A stretch of 8,805 nt of DNA from Syntrophomonadaceae bacterium (lineage in GTDB: Bacteria; Bacillota; Ch66; Ch109), in NCBI GenBank assembly GCA_012512295.1, contig JAAZDI010000340.1:1-8805 (forward strand), read 5' to 3'. The position numbers and the translations under genes are program-made. Under the pieces are notes generated by a model. That model worked only from the letters and a program-made list of their open reading frames with translations, did not search any database and was not told the origin of the DNA. Positions 6,156 through 8,805 of the stretch are shown here, in pieces; positions within the stretch are counted from its first letter, which is position 1, and each line of letters opens with the position of its first letter.

Positions 6156-7874
6156 TTAATACCGGTTAATGATCTTATCCCGGTAATCATATTTCAGGTC
6201 AGTTTGCAGGTACTCCCGAAAACGGTCCAGAAGCACCGCCGCTTCAGCCCGGGTTAAAGGTTCCTCGGGATGGAAATAGCCTTGCGTCCCGCTAACTAGG
6301 CCCAGTTGACTGGCGACATAGACAGAGTCTTTGGCCCAGATGGGAATCGCGGCATCATCATGAAAGGCCACAATCCGGTAGGTGGGGTTAGGGGCCAGCC
6401 CTTCAAAACCCAGGGCTCGAACCATAATGGTAACAGCTTGGGCCCGGGTCAGCCACCCCTCAGGCAGAAAAAGGCCCTGCCCCGCGCCGGTAAATAGCCC
6501 CCGGCGCTGTCCCTCAACAATCGCCGCTAAATCTGGATGAGTTTGCGGAACATCGGCAAAAGGACTAACAAGGGTTTCCGTAACCCTGGACTGCCGGGCT
6601 GAACGGGTGGTGTTCGGGTCCGCCGGCGGCTGCATCTTGGTTAATTCAACGATCGCCCGCGCAAACCCGGCGCGCGTTATGGGCAGCCCGGGGCCAAAAT
6701 AGGCCTGAGTCGAACTAAAAGCCCCCACACTGATCATGCGCGAAATCTGTTCCTCCGCCCAATGACCGCGCAGGTCCTTCATGGTGAAGACCGGGAGCCG
6801 TTCCTGGCGCGGCACAGTCCACAGTTTCAGATTCTCCGTCGCTTCATTACGCCATCCGGGGATTATGTTCCCAGCACTGTCAAAGTAGGGCAGATTATAA
6901 TAGTACTGTAGGATGTTTTCCTCCTGCTCGGTCTGCAGGTACCCGCCCCGGAAACTGATCGGCACCGGGTCATTTAGGATATAGTTCAGGTCTTTGGTCC
7001 GGTTAAACGAAACCTGCAGCCGGGCAGTGCCATTCCAGATTGTTGGTCCGGGCGGTTCCTCGTTTTCGTCACCCGGGACAACCACTGGAGGCTGGCGATC
7101 ATAACTGAGGTAGTAATCTATCTGTCGGGTTTCCGTAGAGCCCCAGTGGTGATTGTAACCTACGGCCTCCCCTTTGATATCCAGAGTCACCGTCCCTTCG
7201 CCGCGGTTAATCTCGTAGGTCTTGCGGGCACTCCAATTCCCGGAAAAATAATCAACCGCCGGCCGGTGGTCAATCACTGCCGAGTGATGAAACTGATAGC
7301 CGTCTTTGACCAGTTTATAAGTATCCCGTTGTCGACCGGTCCCAATTGTGATTGTTTCGCTGAAGTTCTTTAGACCTGTCACCTGAAAGGTCTGTCCATT
7401 TTGTTCCTGCTCCGTAATTTCCAGAGTCACACTGCGGGTGAGCTTCATGCCGGCTGTCGGGTTTTCCAGCTTGTAGGAATAAGTCTGAGTCGTGACCTCG
7501 CCCCGGCTTCGTCCACCGCTAAACTTCAGTTCCCCAGAAACGACGATCGGCTGGCCAGTGATCAGAACCACTTCCTGGTAGGTATGCTCATTCCTAATGC
7601 CACCCTCAAACCCAACCGGATTGGAAATCAGCTCTGGCCACTGGCTGGCCTGCGCGAAGGCAGCCGGAAGTCGCCAAAGGGTGAAGCTGCCTCCCCCTAA
7701 TGATGGGAAAATTGTCCATGATATAAATAACCAAATCAACCCCAGCCAAAAGCCTCGATTGAGCTTATTAATCCAGTTGCTAAAATTACACATTTGTTTT
7801 CTTGTTGGGGTACTATTATTAGTGGTTGTGCCCAGTAATCTTGGACGGTTAGTATAGGTTTTGTTTATCAGCAA
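6156..7874 (-). CDS. Secreted S-layer homology (SLH) domain protein
   Basis: This is a predicted secreted protein held on the cell wall by three C-terminal SLH domains, which in known proteins bind pyruvylated secondary cell-wall polymers. In the 572-residue product a hydrophilic stretch of about 40 residues precedes a hydrophobic signal segment (about 41-60), with a likely signal peptidase site after AFA (72-74). Residues 75-360 form a beta-rich region of alternating polar/aromatic strands with no family I recognise, including a Pro/Glu-rich spacer (about 262-278). SLH repeats follow at about 363-413 (FTMKDLRGHWAEEQI, ending in ITRAGFARAIVELT), 437-488 (LTRAQAVTIMVRAL) and 502-556 (LTRAEAAVLLDRF), the last close to the C-terminus. 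The TTG start at 7874 is chosen because the near-perfect AGGAGGTGA (7881-7889) lies six bases before it; an in-frame ATG at 7793 has no such site. The next gene, the M1 peptidase, starts within about 35 bases, suggesting shared expression. Confidence 0.9.
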   Translation of the reverse strand: MLINKTYTNRPRLLGTTTNNSTPTRKQMCNFSNWINKLNRGFWLGLIWLFISWTIFPSLGGGSFTLWRLPAAFAQASQWPELISNPVGFEGGIRNEHTYQEVVLITGQPIVVSGELKFSGGRSRGEVTTQTYSYKLENPTAGMKLTRSVTLEITEQEQNGQTFQVTGLKNFSETITIGTGRQRDTYKLVKDGYQFHHSAVIDHRPAVDYFSGNWSARKTYEINRGEGTVTLDIKGEAVGYNHHWGSTETRQIDYYLSYDRQPPVVVPGDENEEPPGPTIWNGTARLQVSFNRTKDLNYILNDPVPISFRGGYLQTEQEENILQYYYNLPYFDSAGNIIPGWRNEATENLKLWTVPRQERLPVFTMKDLRGHWAEEQISRMISVGAFSSTQAYFGPGLPITRAGFARAIVELTKMQPPADPNTTRSARQSRVTETLVSPFADVPQTHPDLAAIVEGQRRGLFTGAGQGLFLPEGWLTRAQAVTIMVRALGFEGLAPNPTYRIVAFHDDAAIPIWAKDSVYVASQLGLVSGTQGYFHPEEPLTRAEAAVLLDRFREYLQTDLKYDYRDKIINRY

Positions 7875-8020
7875 CTGTTTTCACCTCCTGCACACCGGAC
7901 ACCGGGACACGGGCAGGCATTAAACTCATCAAACTTGCCCCTTGTCGGGTCAGACAATTGTGCCTGCTGATCCACGGCCGCCTCCGTTCTCTGCTGTAAG
8001 TCGCCAATTCCACTGGCCAT
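7868..8020 (-). CDS. Candidate small protein (50 residues) with cysteine-rich C-terminus
   Basis: This small ORF starts at ATG 8020, nine bases after GAAGGAG (8030-8036), and ends with TGA at 7868-7870, overlapping the first seven bases of the SLH gene. The product is acidic, glutamine-rich and probably helical at first (MASGIGDLQQRTEAAVDQQA), then has a DPTRGKFDEFN turn, then a tail with four cysteines in its last 15 residues, CPCPGVRCAGGENSC (Cys36, 38, 43 and 50). I do not recognise the family. Possible roles are a metal-binding or disulfide-bonded small protein, a precursor peptide, or a leader peptide whose translation exposes the SLH binding site. No modifying enzyme or exporter is visible nearby. 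Caution is needed: the cysteine segment is encoded by a degenerate 7-8 base tandem repeat (7889-7913), so the cysteines could be a by-product of slippage. The good binding site and the stop/start overlap argue that it is translated. Confidence 0.45.
   Translation of the reverse strand: MASGIGDLQQRTEAAVDQQAQLSDPTRGKFDEFNACPCPGVRCAGGENSC
7881..7889 (-). promoter_or_regulatory. Near-consensus ribosome binding site deciding the TTG start of the SLH gene
   Basis: AGGAGGTGA on the minus strand is a full match to the anti-Shine-Dalgarno sequence, six bases before the TTG at 7872-7874. It lies inside the last codons of the small ORF 7868-8020, whose stop overlaps the SLH start. Translation of the two could therefore be coupled. 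Confidence 0.75.
7889..7913. repeat. Degenerate 7-8 base tandem repeat
   Basis: On the plus strand the units ACACCGG, ACACCGGG and ACACGGG follow one another. The unit length is not a multiple of three throughout, so it is not a simple peptide repeat. It lies within the cysteine-rich end of the small ORF, just upstream of the SLH ribosome binding site in transcription order. Confidence 0.6.
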
Positions 8021-8029
8021 TCAAGCCGT

Positions 8030-8036
8030 CTCCTTC
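8030..8036 (-). promoter_or_regulatory. Ribosome binding site of the small ORF
   Basis: GAAGGAG on the minus strand, nine bases before the ATG at 8018-8020. This is the main evidence that the 50-residue ORF is translated. Confidence 0.5.
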
Positions 8037-8063
8037 GTTATACTGTCCAGCAGAACCATCTTG

Positions 8064-8120
8064 CAGCTATACCGTTCTCACACCCGCGGGGACCGTCCTA
8101 GAGAACCGTCCCCGTAGCTG
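8064..8120. repeat. Nested inverted-repeat element, REP-like
   Basis: An outer perfect 6-base pair (CAGCTA at 8064-8069 with TAGCTG at 8115-8120) encloses two inverted repeats that share a right-hand segment. ACCGTTCTC (8071-8079) pairs with GAGAACCGT (8101-8109) with one mismatch. GGGGACCGT (8088-8096) pairs with ACCGTCCCC (8105-8113), also with one mismatch. The two inner stems cannot form together. The element begins nine bases beyond the stop codon of the upstream partial gene, and no T-run follows on either strand, so it is not a typical rho-independent terminator. From memory, the core GGGGACGGTTCTC resembles short palindromic repeats scattered in Clostridia genomes. That resemblance was not checked against any database. 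It could be a repeated extragenic palindrome or an RNA structure in the leader of the downstream genes. Confidence 0.65.
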
Positions 8121-8129
8121 AGAGTTGCT

Positions 8130-8805
8130 TTATTCGACTATCACCAGGATGGGGCCGGTAATATCCTCCAGCCAGTATAACTGGTCTCCCACCCGCAAGT
8201 TAGAGATTGGCACTGACCGGCCGTGGCGGACAATCTGCGCCCGTTTTAGATCAATTGCCCGGGAGGATTGGTTCAAGTTCCACCGGTCATTAAGGTTGTC
8301 CCAATCCTTATACTGAGCCAAAGTAACCATCCCGGTGGTTGGATTGAGGCTGCTGATGGTTCCGGTGCTGATCCATTCCCGAACCCCGAACGCTTTATCT
8401 TCCCGCAGATTAATAGCCAAGATCTGCTCCTGATCCGCAATCAGGTAAAGCAGCATATCCTCGTCTGTGCCAGCATCCAAGGCCTCCAGCCACTTCTCTG
8501 CCAGTTCATCCCGGGTTAGCGGCACGCCCCGGTTTATTTGGTCGCGACTATCCAATATGCCTGTATCCAGATTAAATCGCAGGTCTTCTGAATCAATATC
8601 CTTTCTTTCCTGATTTAACCACTCGTAACAATCCCATAATTCCAGAATATCCCGTCTAATGTCGTCAATTTTGCCCCGCAAGAACCGCAGATAGGAGGAC
8701 TCGACTTGTTCCACAATGATGACCGTTGCCCGGTGGCCGGATTCAAATGTGCTGCTAAAGTAATTAGTGATTACCTGAACGTCCTGGCCCGTTTTTAGAT
8801 CAAAG
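8130..8805 (-). CDS. Unrecognised protein, C-terminal 224 residues, probably surface-associated
   Basis: The reading frame is open from the right edge to TAA at 8130-8132, so the start is outside the window. A GTG at 8714 could be taken as a start, but the frame continues upstream with protein-like sequence (FDLKTGQDVQVITNYF...), and that GTG looks internal. The visible part begins with a beta-type segment ending ATVIIVE (26-32). A long charged helical region follows (about 33-75, FLRGKIDDIRRDILELW), then a second acidic, helix-prone part (95-135) and a beta-rich end (about 143-224). The last 22 residues (LRVGDQLYWLE...ILVIVE) resemble the first segment (LKTGQDVQVIT...ATVIIVE), suggesting repeated beta modules with a helical insertion. 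I do not recognise a named family. Its position before an SLH gene on the same strand suggests, but does not show, a cell-surface or S-layer-related role. SLH or signal sequences may lie upstream. Confidence 0.7.
   Translation of the reverse strand, partial: FDLKTGQDVQVITNYFSSTFESGHRATVIIVEQVESSYLRFLRGKIDDIRRDILELWDCYEWLNQERKDIDSEDLRFNLDTGILDSRDQINRGVPLTRDELAEKWLEALDAGTDEDMLLYLIADQEQILAINLREDKAFGVREWISTGTISSLNPTTGMVTLAQYKDWDNLNDRWNLNQSSRAIDLKRAQIVRHGRSVPISNLRVGDQLYWLEDITGPILVIVE

Noticed and set aside
8030..8052. TATAAC just before the small-ORF ribosome site as a -10 promoter element
   Set aside because: No acceptable -35 hexamer at 16-18 bases upstream, and it would place the transcript start within or next to the ribosome site.
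8088..8113. Rho-independent terminator after the partial gene
   Set aside because: The stem has a mismatch and no run of T follows it on the minus strand; it fits a palindromic repeat better.
27..8519. Several plus-strand open frames of 60-146 codons across the window
   Set aside because: Almost all lie opposite well-supported minus-strand genes; I saw no family signature or matching ribosome-site and start combination that would make any of them a gene.
8712..8714. GTG at 8714 as the start of the partial gene at the right edge
   Set aside because: The frame stays open for 30 more codons to the window edge with a beta-strand pattern that resembles the protein's own C-terminus, and no ribosome site precedes the GTG.

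Overview
The window reads as a piece of a Gram-positive (Bacillota) chromosome, most likely a Clostridia-type lineage such as the Peptococcaceae/Moorella group. The evidence is an RNA polymerase delta-like gene (rpoE) between argS and pyrG, an order known from Bacillota; a FemABX-type peptidoglycan bridge enzyme; an S-layer homology (SLH) protein; and very strong purine-rich ribosome binding sites that often serve TTG starts. The taxonomic placement is inference; no rRNA or other marker is present.

All supported genes lie on the minus strand, so the reading order runs from high to low coordinates. It starts with the 3' part of an unrecognised, probably surface-associated protein (8130 to the window end). 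Next is a 255-base gap with a nested inverted-repeat element (8064-8120) and a candidate 50-residue cysteine-ended small protein (7868-8020). That small ORF overlaps the TTG start of an SLH protein (6156-7874). The SLH gene is followed almost directly by a membrane-anchored M1-family metallopeptidase with a C-terminal CARDB domain (4126-6123). The housekeeping block comes next: argS (2374-4056), a 204-base gap, rpoE (1771-2169), pyrG (136-1752), and the first 33 codons of a FemABX family gene running off the left edge (1-100).

Functionally there are two parts. One is a cell-surface set: the partial beta-rich protein, the SLH protein, and the tethered peptidase outside the membrane. The other is an information/nucleotide set: arginyl-tRNA synthetase, polymerase delta, CTP synthase. 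FemX resumes the cell-wall theme at the far end. No convincing rho-independent terminator was found between genes, so read-through from the surface genes into argS and beyond is possible but unproven.

No phage, transposase gene, CRISPR array, tRNA or rRNA was seen. The most interesting item is the small cysteine-ended ORF whose last codons contain the SLH gene's Shine-Dalgarno sequence. The nested inverted repeat just upstream of it is next in interest.
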